DNA of 64,000 bases. It comes from Hemerocallis citrina (Eukaryota > Streptophyta > Magnoliopsida > Asparagales > Asphodelaceae). The translations under genes and the position numbers were made by a program. The notes under the pieces were generated by a model. That model had not been told where the DNA came from and searched no databases. It saw only the letters and a list, made by a program, of their open reading frames with translations. Position 1 is the stretch's first letter. Each line of letters starts with the position of its first letter. Shown piece by piece: positions 33,924 to 43,887 of the stretch. The stretch covers positions 188,029,947 to 188,093,946 of the forward strand of contig CM030366.1 of assembly GCA_017893485.1 (NCBI GenBank). The letters are read 5' to 3'.

Positions 33924-34660
33924 GACCCCCTCTCCCCCCTCCTCTTCACCATTGTGGCAGACGTTTTGCGGTCCATGATGGCTAACTGCAGTAGGGCCGG
34001 TTGGATATCGCCGGTGGCCAGTGGAGTCAATCACCAAGGTTGCTCTATCCTCCAATATGCAGACGATACTCTTCTATTTGGAAATGGTAACCTTGGGGAA
34101 ACCACCACTTTCAAATGAATTCTTTATAGTTTTGAAGCTTGGTCTGGACTCAGGGTCAATTTCCACAAAAGTTCTCTTATCTCCATCGCCCTTACTACAG
34201 AGGAGGCACAAGAGCATGCCATGATTCTCAACTGCTCTATCAAGAGTTTTCCCATTAAATACCTGGGGTTACCATTGAGATCGGGGAAACTAAAGAAGGC
34301 GGACTGGTTACCTATCATTGATCGTGTGGAAAACCGCCTAGCTGGATGGAATGGTGAAGCTATATCCTTGGAAGGAAGAGTCACGCTTATCAATGCAGTT
34401 CTCTCAAATCTTTCCACCTATTATTTGTTCTCTTTCAAAATACCACGTTGGATTATCCAGAGAATTGATCGTACTCGTAAACGATTTCTGTGGAAGGGGG
34501 CAAGTCCTAATAGAGGCGGATATAACCTCATCATATGGGAACAAGTTTGCATGAAAAAGATACACAGAGGACCAAGTATCATTGATCTGCGAGATATGAA
34601 TCTGGATCTCTTGGGAAAATGGTGGTGGAAAGTCTTCCACCCTAATGGAGAAAGATGGTA
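33924..34660 (+). pseudogene. LINE ORF2 RT C-terminal half
   Basis: Continues with DPLSPLLFTIVADVL, then QYADDTLLF at about 34053-34080 (catalytic Asp-Asp), SGLRVNFHKSSL after a frameshift, and the thumb with KYLGLPLRSGK, RLAGWNGEAISLEGRVTLIN and a tail to KWWWKVF. A stop ends the block at 34661 (TAG for Trp/Tyr). YADD marks a non-LTR RT. Confidence 0.88.
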
Positions 34661-35788
34661 GAATTTTGTTCAAACATACCTGCATGGGAATGGGAAGAGA
34701 AATCTGGGTTTCAGGGTAGGCCCACATGTTTCCTTGTTCTGGAGAGGTATCGCTAAGGCCTATGATCCCTTCATTAGCTTTGTAACGTCGTTTATTGGAA
34801 ATGACAGACTCACCAGATTCTGGTGAGATAAGTGGTGTGGTGGGCACACACTTAGAGCCATGTTCCCTGATTTGTATGACCAGGCAACACAACCGCACTG
34901 TACGGTGGCCGCAGCCCAGAGAATAAGTTCCTGGAAACCGGCCTTTAAACATCCCCTTAACCCGGGCTCCCAGCATAGGCTCATGGAACTTCAGACCTAT
35001 ATCGCCAGCAACAGAATTATATGCTCATAGGGTCCCGATAAGAAATCTTGGGGACTGGAAAAAAATGGCACATTCACTGTTCGCTCCCTTTACAACCGTA
35101 TTCACTTTAGGGGATGTAGCCCGAGTTTTTCGGGCGTGGTTTGGAATGCAAAAACCCCACAGAAAGTTAAAATTTTTCTCTGGCTGGTGCTAAATGATGC
35201 AATATTGACTAGAGAGAACCTTTCTAAATGCCAACCAAATTTGGACTCTACCTGTGGGTTCTGCAATGCTGTCCCGAAAACTAGAGATCATCTTTTTCTA
35301 GAGTGTCCCAGGAGCAAAGCAATCTTTGTAGAGGTACTTAGTGCCATGGGGACGAATGAGTACCCTAGCAAGTATGAGGATCTGTGGGTAGGACCAAAGT
35401 TCTCTATTGAGAGACGAACGATGAGAGAAGCTTGGTTTATTGCTATCGCCGCTACGACCTGGGGACTTTGGCTAGACAGGAATAATTATTACTTTCGTGA
35501 AAAATGTAATAGTATTTCTAGTAATTTGACTCACATTATGCATCTTATTTCATGTTAGGAAAATGTTGTCGCAGCAGGTCCTATAGGGAGGATCGCAAGC
35601 GTCTTCCAGGTGGAGGGTTACGATGATGATGAAGTCGAAATGGGGCCGATGCTAGACTAAGGGAGGTACCCTGCCTGTAAGACATGTACTGGTGATTGAT
35701 CCCCACCACCCCAGGGTTTTGTTGGGGAGAGTAGATGCTTCGATGTACTATGTTAGCTTGGATACGAGGTCGTACTGTTCATAGATCC
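34661..35788 (+). pseudogene. LINE ORF2 C-terminal Cys/His domain and start of 3' UTR
   Basis: Decayed segments (FVQTYLHGNGKRNLGFRVG, VSFWRGIAKAYD) lead to an intact block at 35136-35558: WNAKTPQKVKIFLWLVLNDA, CGFCNAVPKTRDHLFLECP, TWGLWLDRNN. The C-x2-C, H, C pattern is the zinc-binding domain at the end of plant L1 ORF2. After the stop the 3' UTR has GATCCCCACCACCCCAGGG (about 35698), repeated at 46751. Confidence 0.85.
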
Positions 35789-38652
35789 TGTAATACCCCG
35801 ATTTTTCTTAATACATAAAGATTATTTATTTCTCTTTTTATGGTATGCTTGTGTAGCATGTGACTATTATTTTCTCCATGATGAATAAAGTATATTGTTT
35901 TCTATAAAGTATTTTTCTTAAAGCCCAATGTTAATTTGTTTATTTTCTCTTTTAAAATATTTATTTTGGCCCAAATGAACTTAAGCCCATAAACTTAACC
36001 TTTTATAAATTTAATTCCTGCAACTTGTATGTGTAGCATCTTTTCTTTTTATATTATTCCGGGTATTGATGTACTATTTATTGTAGTGGAGTTTGTGTGT
36101 ACACGTGCACTCCATGTACACGTGCACAAGGTACAAGCTTGGCCGGTTGTGGAGTAATGGACTTAGGTCATGGGTGGTTACTTTTGAGGTGTGGGTAGTT
36201 TCTCAACTCCCGATTGGATCCTATCCCTTGATCTCCAACTCCCTAATGCATCTCAACCCTCCATCTCACTCTAGTTTATGTATAAATACCCCTCCCATTT
36301 CTCTATCTCTTTTACACTAAAATTTTCTAAGATTATTTTAAGAGAGTTATTTGTGAGTCTGTGTGTGGGAGCTTTTCTGTGGAGACAAGCAGCATTCCTG
36401 AGGAGCTCGGTGTGGAACAAAGGAGCAAGGAGTGCAGTACCGTATTAAAGAGTTTTGCGGGATTTCGTTATTTCTTCATATAAGGTGGGTGTTTCTCAGG
36501 ACTTCTAATGTAGGAATGACACTATAATTATTATGATTGATACCATGTTACAAAAAGTGAATTGAATGCAGTAGAAATTGCTTGAACATGCTATTAATAC
36601 TAAGGACGAGACTGTCGATACAGTCGACTGCCATGTGAGTCAGCCGACTGGTACGAGACACTATTTTTTTTAATGTGCTGATAAACATGTGTGCAAATAG
36701 ACATGATGGTGTGATTATTATATGTATATTTTTCCCTATGACACATATGATGGAGGGAAGGTAAATGAATGAAAAGAACTAATGGTGATTAATAACTTAG
36801 AATTGTCAGAGCAGTCGACTGATACTAGATTCAGCCGACTGGTACCGTACTTGAGTATGACTGTTTGGAAATTCCATGAATTGAGATATTCTATTTATGT
36901 AGACCTGGTATGATGACTTGGGATTCATATCTTCATTGTCGTAAGAAAGTATAAGCAATGTGAACACATGTTTACAGTATTTTTTCTAAAGAAAAGAGCA
37001 TATTCGTAACTTGAAAATTCATGTTGTAATGTTACTGAACGATAAGAGACTCTGTCTATGAAACATGAGTTTATGTATACTGTTAATTGACTTCATGATG
37101 CAAGTGCACGTAAGAACTGTAAATAATCTTTTAAATTGAAAATGGATCTGTCCAGTCGACCGAATGCGTGTAGCAAGTCGACTGATCTGGACATAGAATT
37201 GTGCTGTTGAAATCTCCAGGACAGACGACTGATGGATGAACAGTCGACTGTCATGAGGACAATATTGTGAACATGAAAAGTTGCGGGACAGGCGACTGGT
37301 GGTGTACAACAGTCGACTATCCCGAGCATTTATGATGAACCTGTATGTGACTGTATAAGTCGACTGGCGTTCTTCCAAGTCGACTGTACAGAGTGGACTT
37401 TGATATATTTGAATTCATGTTATTTACTGTTGGTAATGGTGAACTTTATGATTTAAGTCGATGGACTCTGTCTATGGCGGTATGAATTATGTGAAATGAA
37501 TCGTAGATGAGAATTGAGAATTAAATGAAAATATGAGATGTGAAATCATGATGAGAAAGTCTGCGAGACTCTAAAATGAATGATGAGCTGATGATGCTCA
37601 ATTGGATATTGTGAATTTGAAATTGAACGAAAGAGTAGCTAAGTCTCCCCGGCAGTGAAATGAAATGAAGTTGAGAAATAGACCAAGGTTGGTCATGTGA
37701 AATGAAATGATAAGTCCGGTTTGATGGAGAGGCTAACTCTAGAGCTTGATTTTTCATTCATGATTCTAATATAACTTTAATACATAGTGTGGAGGTGATA
37801 AAGGTGAGAGAAAAACATGAGTATGAGAGCTAGGGTACGGTGCGGGTATGTGAGCCGCAGAATGCATGCTTGATGAGTCAAGACATGGCGCGGGCACAAC
37901 TCAGTAATGATCGGACTTTAGTCACGCTTATGGGATATTTTGGTGACTGCAAGAGGATTGTGTTCAGGGAGGAGGCTGAATTGTCGCAGAATGCATGCTT
38001 GACGAGTCAAGACATGGCGCGAAATTCTACTCCAGGGGCCAGGATACATGCTTGTACTCATAGAATCATCTAGGATACTCACTGAAATTACAGAAGTAGA
38101 GTAAGTCATGGCGGGAGATTGAACCCTACAAAAATGAAGAACGATTAAGAGGCTTGCCCTCGAACCTATGTAGTATGGGATGCATAGAATTCGAACAAGT
38201 GCGCATTAGTGTCATGTTAATTAAATAAATTGCATTAAGGATTAAGTGCACAATCACGACACGACATCATTAAAAGTTCCCTTTTGTTTTTACATGCTTA
38301 CTATGAACAAGTTGTGATTTTGTTAAGAAATGAGATTCATTATACTATTTCTGGCATAGAGAGGATGGCCATGTATAATTATCGTCGGTTGAATAAACTG
38401 ACGTACCTACAGTTTGTATGCAGGATAAATTACATGTAAAGAGGAATGGATGCATAAAGAGTTTATCATGTTGTTGTTCATTATGTAAATGTTGTATATT
38501 TTGCTTCCGCTGTGTAAATTTAAATGTAAGATGTTGTAAACTCTGATATAAAAAAAGAAAGTTTGAATTTCCTTGTAAAATTGTACTCAAAGAAAGTGAA
38601 AAGATCCTGAAGAACATCTCGAATTCAATGATTTGGGATTCGGGGCGTTACA
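35789..38652 (+). repeat. 5' LTR of Tekay-2
   Basis: Starts TGTAATACCCCG and ends GGGGCGTTACA. Its TATA box TATAAATA is at 36281-36288. Two TACACGTGCAC boxes lie 17 bp apart at 36100 and 36117. Six pairs of CAGTCGACTG-like palindromes span 36621-37386 (starts 36621/36641, 36812/36832, 37153/37175, 37222/37241, 37289/37310, 37357/37377). Short frames here recur in the 3' LTR and are not genes. Confidence 0.93.
36281..36288 (+). promoter_or_regulatory. TATA box of the Tekay-2 LTR promoter
   Basis: TATAAATACCCCTCCC in the U3 region; the solo LTR at 50861-54057 has the same box and C-rich context (51405-51412), and the 3' LTR has it at 44379. Confidence 0.7.
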
Positions 38653-38655
38653 GAG

Positions 38656-38668
38656 TGGTATCAGAGCC
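38656..38668 (+). promoter_or_regulatory. Tekay-2 primer-binding site
   Basis: TGGTATCAGAGCC three bases after the 5' LTR; pairs with the 3' end of initiator Met-tRNA. Confidence 0.9.
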
Positions 38669-38762
38669 ACGCTTTCTACGCTTTCACACTGGTACAAGTT
38701 TATAAGGAACGACACCCTAGATGTGGACATTAGAGTGTGGGCTTGAGTTTAGAGATTTAAAT

Positions 38763-39387
38763 GTAAGTGACTTACATTTGTGTTGCTCTATGATTTATGC
38801 TTCTTCCTCTCTATTTCTAAGATGGCTGATCACTTCGACCCTGCTGGAGGCAACGACTGGCATATTATTGAGGAAGAGTACCATCCTGGACAGGCTGATT
38901 CTGAAGACGAGTATCATCCTGGGCAAGCAGATTCTGAGGATGAGGAGTACCCTGAATCTCGAGAGATCACCCCACCGCCGGATTCATCTGACGATTCTTC
39001 TTCCGATGAAGAAGAGGGACCAGCTCTGAGTGGCACTGTGGCTTCTCTTCAGAGGCAAGTGGATACCCTGAAGTATAGAGTTAGAGTTTTGGAGGCTCAG
39101 CTAGCGCAGCGGAAGGCCGATTTCTCTGTTCTCAGTCACCGAGTATGGGAACTTGAGAAGAGAAAGAACCTGACGGATGTGTTGAAGGACCAAGTGGATG
39201 AACTGCGGGATGAGCTTCGAGCAGCGAAGAGGACCCGTAAAGATTAGATTGTCCTAGTTCTATTTTCTTCTATTCTGATGTCAAAATGTTTTTTTAATTC
39301 GAATGTATAAACTTTGGAATTCAATGAAATGAAAGTTGGTTTAATTTCTTGTCTTATACTTCGAATTTAATAGATCTTTTGCATCAG
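38763..39387 (+). other. Possible alternative leader intron over the extra ORF
   Basis: A consensus donor GTAAGT at 38763-38768 and an acceptor TTTTGCATCAG ending at 39387 bracket the extra ORF. The acceptor lies three bases before the gag ATG (39391). Unspliced RNA would present the extra ORF first and spliced RNA would present gag. Tekay-1 has a similar TTGTTTTGCAG just before its gag start. This is inferred from sequence only. Confidence 0.35.
38822..39247 (+). CDS. Extra ORF upstream of gag (acidic, coiled coil)
   Basis: ATG 38822 to stop 39247, 141 aa. The N-terminal half is strongly acidic with a direct repeat of EEYHPGQADSED and a Ser/Asp/Glu run. The C-terminal half (from about residue 65) is a predicted coiled coil by heptad pattern (SLQRQVDTLKYRVRVLEAQL) ending in a basic tail (AAKRTRKD). 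It is in the leader, where chromoviruses normally have nothing, and is absent from Tekay-1, whose whole leader is about 250 bp. It is intact despite pol lesions. It lies within a possible leader intron (38763-39387). The function is unknown; a Gag- or RNA-associated cofactor is only a guess. Confidence 0.7.
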   Translation: MADHFDPAGGNDWHIIEEEYHPGQADSEDEYHPGQADSEDEEYPESREITPPPDSSDDSSSDEEEGPALSGTVASLQRQVDTLKYRVRVLEAQLAQRKADFSVLSHRVWELEKRKNLTDVLKDQVDELRDELRAAKRTRKD

Positions 39388-39390
39388 AAT

Positions 39391-40395
39391 ATGTCGAGAA
39401 GGGGAGCAAGGAATGGTGAAGGTTTGGACCTGGAGACTGAACTTGCAAGGGTTTACCAGATGCTGAATGCAGTGGCTGCGAACCAAGGAAGGGGACCGAT
39501 GAATCCAGTACCCGAGGCGATTAAGCTGGTAGAATCGTTCAAGAGAATGAAACCACCTGTGTTCGAGGGAAAGTCAGACCCAGATGCGGCTGACAACTGG
39601 ATCCGTCAAGTGGAGACAATCTTCGAGGTGTTGGAGACACCGGAGGGCAGCAAGGTCAAGTTGGCGACTTTGCAGTTGGAGAAGGATGCGGCTGTTTGGT
39701 GGCAGTCGATGAAGAGGACCATGGGCGGTCTGTTGCTTGGCTGGGAGGAATTTCTGGAAGAATTCCGCAGTCATTATTTCCCCTCCGACGTCCAGGAGAA
39801 GAAGGCCATGGAGTTTCTGTCACTTCAGCAAGGCAGCATGTCAGTAAGGGAGTATGAGACTAAGTTTACTCAGCTCTCCAGGTATGCTCCCGAACTGGTG
39901 ATGGATGAGGCGAAGAAGGCTCGCAAGTTCGAGCATGGTCTGAGGCCAAGCTTGAGGTCCCGTATGATACCTCTTGGTATCAGGCGATTCGACAAGCTGG
40001 TGAAGAGGGCGGCAGCGACAGAGGCGGATATGGAGCAGTTCCATGTTGCTCAGCACCAGAGGAACAACTGGCAGACTGGGAAGAGGCCTGCACAATCGGG
40101 GAGTTTCAAGGGGCAACCATCTGCACAAAGGTTCAAACTGATAGGGGCGAACGCTGTCAGTGTAGCCGGAAGACCTGGAAACGATGTAGGGAGACCTTCT
40201 GCAGTCACTTGCTTTAACTGTGGCGAAGTGGGACATTACCAATCTCGATGTCTCAAACCGCGGGCTGGCAATCACAATGTGCCAATACAGCAGACTGGGA
40301 AGAGGCCGTACCAGTCAGGGCGAGTATTTGCTTTGACGGAAGCTAATGCTGAGGAAGCGGATCAGGTCATCTCTGGTACGAGGGCTGATATTTAG
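39391..40395 (+). CDS. gag: Gag of Tekay-2
   Basis: ATG at 39391 ([11 protein letters not shown]), 334 aa to a TAG at 40393-40395; an open frame extends upstream to 39349 without an ATG, so 39391 is chosen. Capsid core: [72 protein letters not shown]. One CCHC zinc knuckle ([14 protein letters not shown]) near residue 282, where Tekay-1 has two. The last six residues would be intron-encoded if the 40376-40466 intron is used. The frame is fully open, so this Gag could work and could serve non-autonomous relatives. Confidence 0.9.
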   Translation: MSRRGARNGEGLDLETELARVYQMLNAVAANQGRGPMNPVPEAIKLVESFKRMKPPVFEGKSDPDAADNWIRQVETIFEVLETPEGSKVKLATLQLEKDAAVWWQSMKRTMGGLLLGWEEFLEEFRSHYFPSDVQEKKAMEFLSLQQGSMSVREYETKFTQLSRYAPELVMDEAKKARKFEHGLRPSLRSRMIPLGIRRFDKLVKRAAATEADMEQFHVAQHQRNNWQTGKRPAQSGSFKGQPSAQRFKLIGANAVSVAGRPGNDVGRPSAVTCFNCGEVGHYQSRCLKPRAGNHNVPIQQTGKRPYQSGRVFALTEANAEEADQVISGTRADI

Positions 40396-40466
40396 TGTGG
40401 TTTTGTCATTTCTCCTTCTCGTTCATATTGTGAAACTGTTATGTAATGGTGTGTATTATGTAACAG
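40376..40466 (+). other. Putative 91-bp intron between gag and pol (Tekay-2)
   Basis: Donor CTCTG|GTACGA and acceptor TATGTAACAG|GAG; the interior is T-rich (GTTTTGTCATTTCTCCTTC). Removing it (39391-40375 is 985 nt, phase 1) places the downstream Pol frame exactly in register with Gag and skips the gag stop. The position and phase match the putative intron of Tekay-1. Splicing is inferred. Confidence 0.5.
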
Positions 40467-43400
40467 GAGAACTCTATCTTAATGGAAAGAAAGTTGTTGT
40501 ATTGTTCGATATTGGATCCTCTCATACTTTTGTGTCTCCTAGAATTGCTAAAGTGTTGGGAGCTGAACCGAAAATTTTTTCAGGCAAGATCTTAGCAGTA
40601 GCTACTCCATCAGGGGAAACTTTGACCACTGATCGGTATTATGCTGATTACGAGATAGTGATTGGGGATCGAATCTTTGGCATTGATCTGATCGAGCTGA
40701 CAATCTTGGGAGTCGATGTTATCATTGGCATTGATTGGATGTCGGTGTACAGTGCCAGCATCGAGTGTAAGACCAAGACCGTAACAGTGAAGGCTCCAGG
40801 TGGACCTGAAGTCACTTTCCAAGGGAAGCGGAAATGTTCTAAGCTGGTGGCTACTATCCGCAAGGAAGAGACTCCTGTGGAATTGCAAGGGATTCCTGTA
40901 GTTCGGGACTATCCGACAGTGTTCTTGGAAGATTTTCCTGGGTTACCTCCGCATCGTGATGTAGAGTTCAGCATCACTGTTCAACCGGGAAGTGCACCCA
41001 TTTCTAAAGCACCGTATAGGATGGCTCCAGTGGAACAGGATGAGGTGAAACGGCAGATTGAGGAACTGTTGGGAAAAGGCTTTATTCAACCTAGTGCGTC
41101 ACCTTGGGGAGCACCAGTGCTTTTGGTAAAGAAGAAGGATGGATCGATGAGGATGTGTATCGATTACCAGGAGCTGAATAAGGTCACTGTTCAGAATAAG
41201 TATCCAATTCCTCGAATTGATGATTTGTTCGATCGTCTACAAGGAGCAGCTGTATTCTCCAAAATAGATCTTCGATCAGGATATCACCAAGTGCGAGTGA
41301 AAGCTGAAGATGTGCACAAAACTGCGTTTAGAACTCGGCATGGGCATTACGAATTCTTAGTTATGCCATTCGGAGTGACGAATGCACCCGCAATCTTCAT
41401 GGATTTGATGAACAGAGTTCTGAGGCCGTTTATTGATTCTTTCGTCGTGGTGTTTATCGACGATATTCTCGTGTACTCCAAGTCTGAGGCGGAGCACACC
41501 GAGCATCTGGCAGCAGTTTTGCAGAAGTTGGAAGAGCAGAAGTTGTATGCCAAGTTATCCAAGTGTGATTTCTGGAAATCTGAAGTGGCATTCCTAGGTC
41601 ACATCCTTTCTAAGGAGGGAGTGGCAACTGACCCTCAGAAGATAGAGGCAGTGAGAGATTGGGCTAGGCCTACTACAGTGAAGGAAGTCAGAAGTTTCCT
41701 TGGGATGACTGGATACTACAGGAGATTCATTCAAGGTTATGCTCAGATAGCTGTGCCGCTTACTGAGTTGACCAAGAAGAATGTGAGCTTCAAGTGGACC
41801 GAGCAATGTGAGGCGAGTTTTCAGGAGTTGAAAGATAGACTGACTACTGCACCTATTTTTGCTTTGCCTAGAGTAGGGGTTGAGTATGATGTTTATAGCG
41901 ACGCTTCACATCGGGGGCTTGGTTGTGTCTTAATGCAAGAAGGTAAAGTAATCGCTTATGGGTCTAGGCAACTACGACCGCATGAGAAGAATTACCCGAC
42001 TCATGATCTGGAGTTGGCTGCGATTATCTTTGCTTTGAAGCAATGGAGGCACTATGTGTACGGTGAGAAGTTGAACATGTACACGGACCACAAGAGCTTG
42101 AAGTACATATATCAGCAGAGGGATCTCAATCTGAGGCAGCGGAGATGGTTGGAAGTGCTCGAGGATATGCGACCTGAGATCAAGTATCATCCTGGAAAGG
42201 CTAATGTTGTGGCTGATGCACTTAGTCGCAAGAGCAGTTTGGCCAGTTTGATTACAACTCAGAGGCACCTGATTGAGGAGTTGGATTGAGCAGGTATTGA
42301 GGTTGTCTTGCAAGGATTGGGAGCATCCTTATCTCAGTTGAAGCTTCAGCCTACTTTGAATGCAAGGATCATTGCAAGTCAGGAAGTTGATGCTGATATC
42401 TTGGAGATGAAGGAGCAGGTTGGTGCTGGCAGGTTGCCCGGATTTCAAATCAGGGATGGAGTGCTGTGGTTCGGAGATAGGCTGTGTGTTCCAGATCAGG
42501 CGGACCTGAAGGAGAGTATTCTTCAGGAGGCGCATGCTACTCTTCTGTCAGTACATCCTGGGAGTACTAAGATGTACAAAGACATCAAACAGCATTTCTG
42601 GTGGTCAGGTTTGAAGCGGGATGTGGCCGAATTTGTCGCGAGGTGTGAGGTTTGTCAGCAAGTCAAAGCCAAAAATCAGAGACCCGGAGGTCTATTACAG
42701 CCGTTACCTATTCCGGAGTGGAAGTGGGATAACATCAGTATGGATTTCATCACGGGATTGCCCAAGAGTTCTAAGGGCAATGATGCGATTTGGGTTATAG
42801 TCGATCGACTAACCAAGTCCGCTCACTTTTTGGCAATGAAACTCACTGCTTCGATGGACAAGTTGGCTGAGATGTATGTTGGTGAGATTGTCCGACTTCA
42901 TGGCGTTCCTTCGACTATTGTGTCTGATCGAGATGCACGGTTTACTTCGCATTTCTGGAGGAGTCTTCAGGCAGCTTTGGGTACCAAAACAGATTTCAGC
43001 ACTGCTTTTCATCCACAGACCGATGGGCAGACCGAGAGAGTCAATCGTATTCTTGAGGATATGCTTCGGTGTTGTATACTAGACTTCGGAGGCAGTTGGC
43101 AAAGGCATTTACCTTTGGTGGAGTTTGCCTACAACAACAGTTTTCAAGCTAGCATCGGGATGGCGCCGTATGAAGCTTTGTATGGCAGGAAGTGCAGGAC
43201 TCCTGTTTGTTGGTATGAGGTTGGGGAGCGTCAGTTGTTTGGTCCTGAGCTTGTGCAGCTAACTTCTGAGAAGATTGATCTGATCAGGAAAAGGTTGGTG
43301 GAAGCTCAGAGCAGGCAGAAAAGCTATGCAGACAACCGGAGAAGGGACCTTGAGTTTGAGGTTGATGACTTCGTCTTCCTGAAGGTATCGCCCAGTAAAG

Positions 43401-43779
43401 GTGTGGTTCGTTTTGGCAAAGGCGGGAAGTTAGCCCCGAGGTTTATAGGCCCATACAAGATATTGAAAGGATCGGGAAAACTGCTTACCGGCTTGAATTA
43501 CCGGAAGAGTTGTCTCAGGTGCACAATATCTTTCATGTGTCTATGCTGAGAGGTTATATTCCAGATCCGAGTCATCATTTGCCTGAAGTGCCGGAAGGTT
43601 TGCAGTTAGACCTGAACTACATCGAGACTCCTGTTGAGATTGTTGACCGTAGGGAGAAAGTCTTGAGGAATAAGACGATACCGATGGTCAAGGTAGTCTG
43701 GAGAAACCACTTGGTTGAAGAGGCTACTTGGGAATCTGAGGAAAAGATGTTGAAGGACTATCCTGAGCTTTTTGCTTGA
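40467..43779 (+). pseudogene. pol: Pol of Tekay-2 (PR-RT-RNase H-INT-chromodomain), two lesions
   Basis: First block 40467-42289: protease [10 protein letters not shown] (the usual DTGSS motif reads DIGSS), [15 protein letters not shown] and FIDDIL, RNase H YSDAS, HDLELAA and TDHKSL, then TGA at 42287-42289, probably from CGA. Second block, same frame, 42290-43465: integrase H-H-C-C zinc site ([17 protein letters not shown]), [17 protein letters not shown] and [14 protein letters not shown] 1-nt deletion near 43465, inside the GPYKI region, shifts the frame; the chromodomain follows at 43510-43779 (VKVVWRNHLVEEATWESE, DYPELFA). Thr to Ile in the protease motif may also impair it. Confidence 0.9.
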
Positions 43780-43872
43780 TTGTATTTTTGTATCCTTTGT
43801 ATCTTTATATCTTTGTTGTTGTGGTGTTTTCTGTTTCTCGCTCTTGGCAGTAGTTCCGGGGACGGAACTATT

Positions 43873-43887
43873 CTAAGGAGGGAGTGA
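43873..43887 (+). promoter_or_regulatory. Tekay-2 polypurine tract
   Basis: CTAAGGAGGGAGTGA directly before the 3' LTR, identical to the Tekay-1 tract. Confidence 0.85.

Noticed and set aside
36093..36320. Frames found twice, identical at 36 kb and 44 kb (and 17 kb and 25 kb)
   Set aside because: They are parts of LTR pairs, so the repetition reflects the LTRs and not gene duplication.
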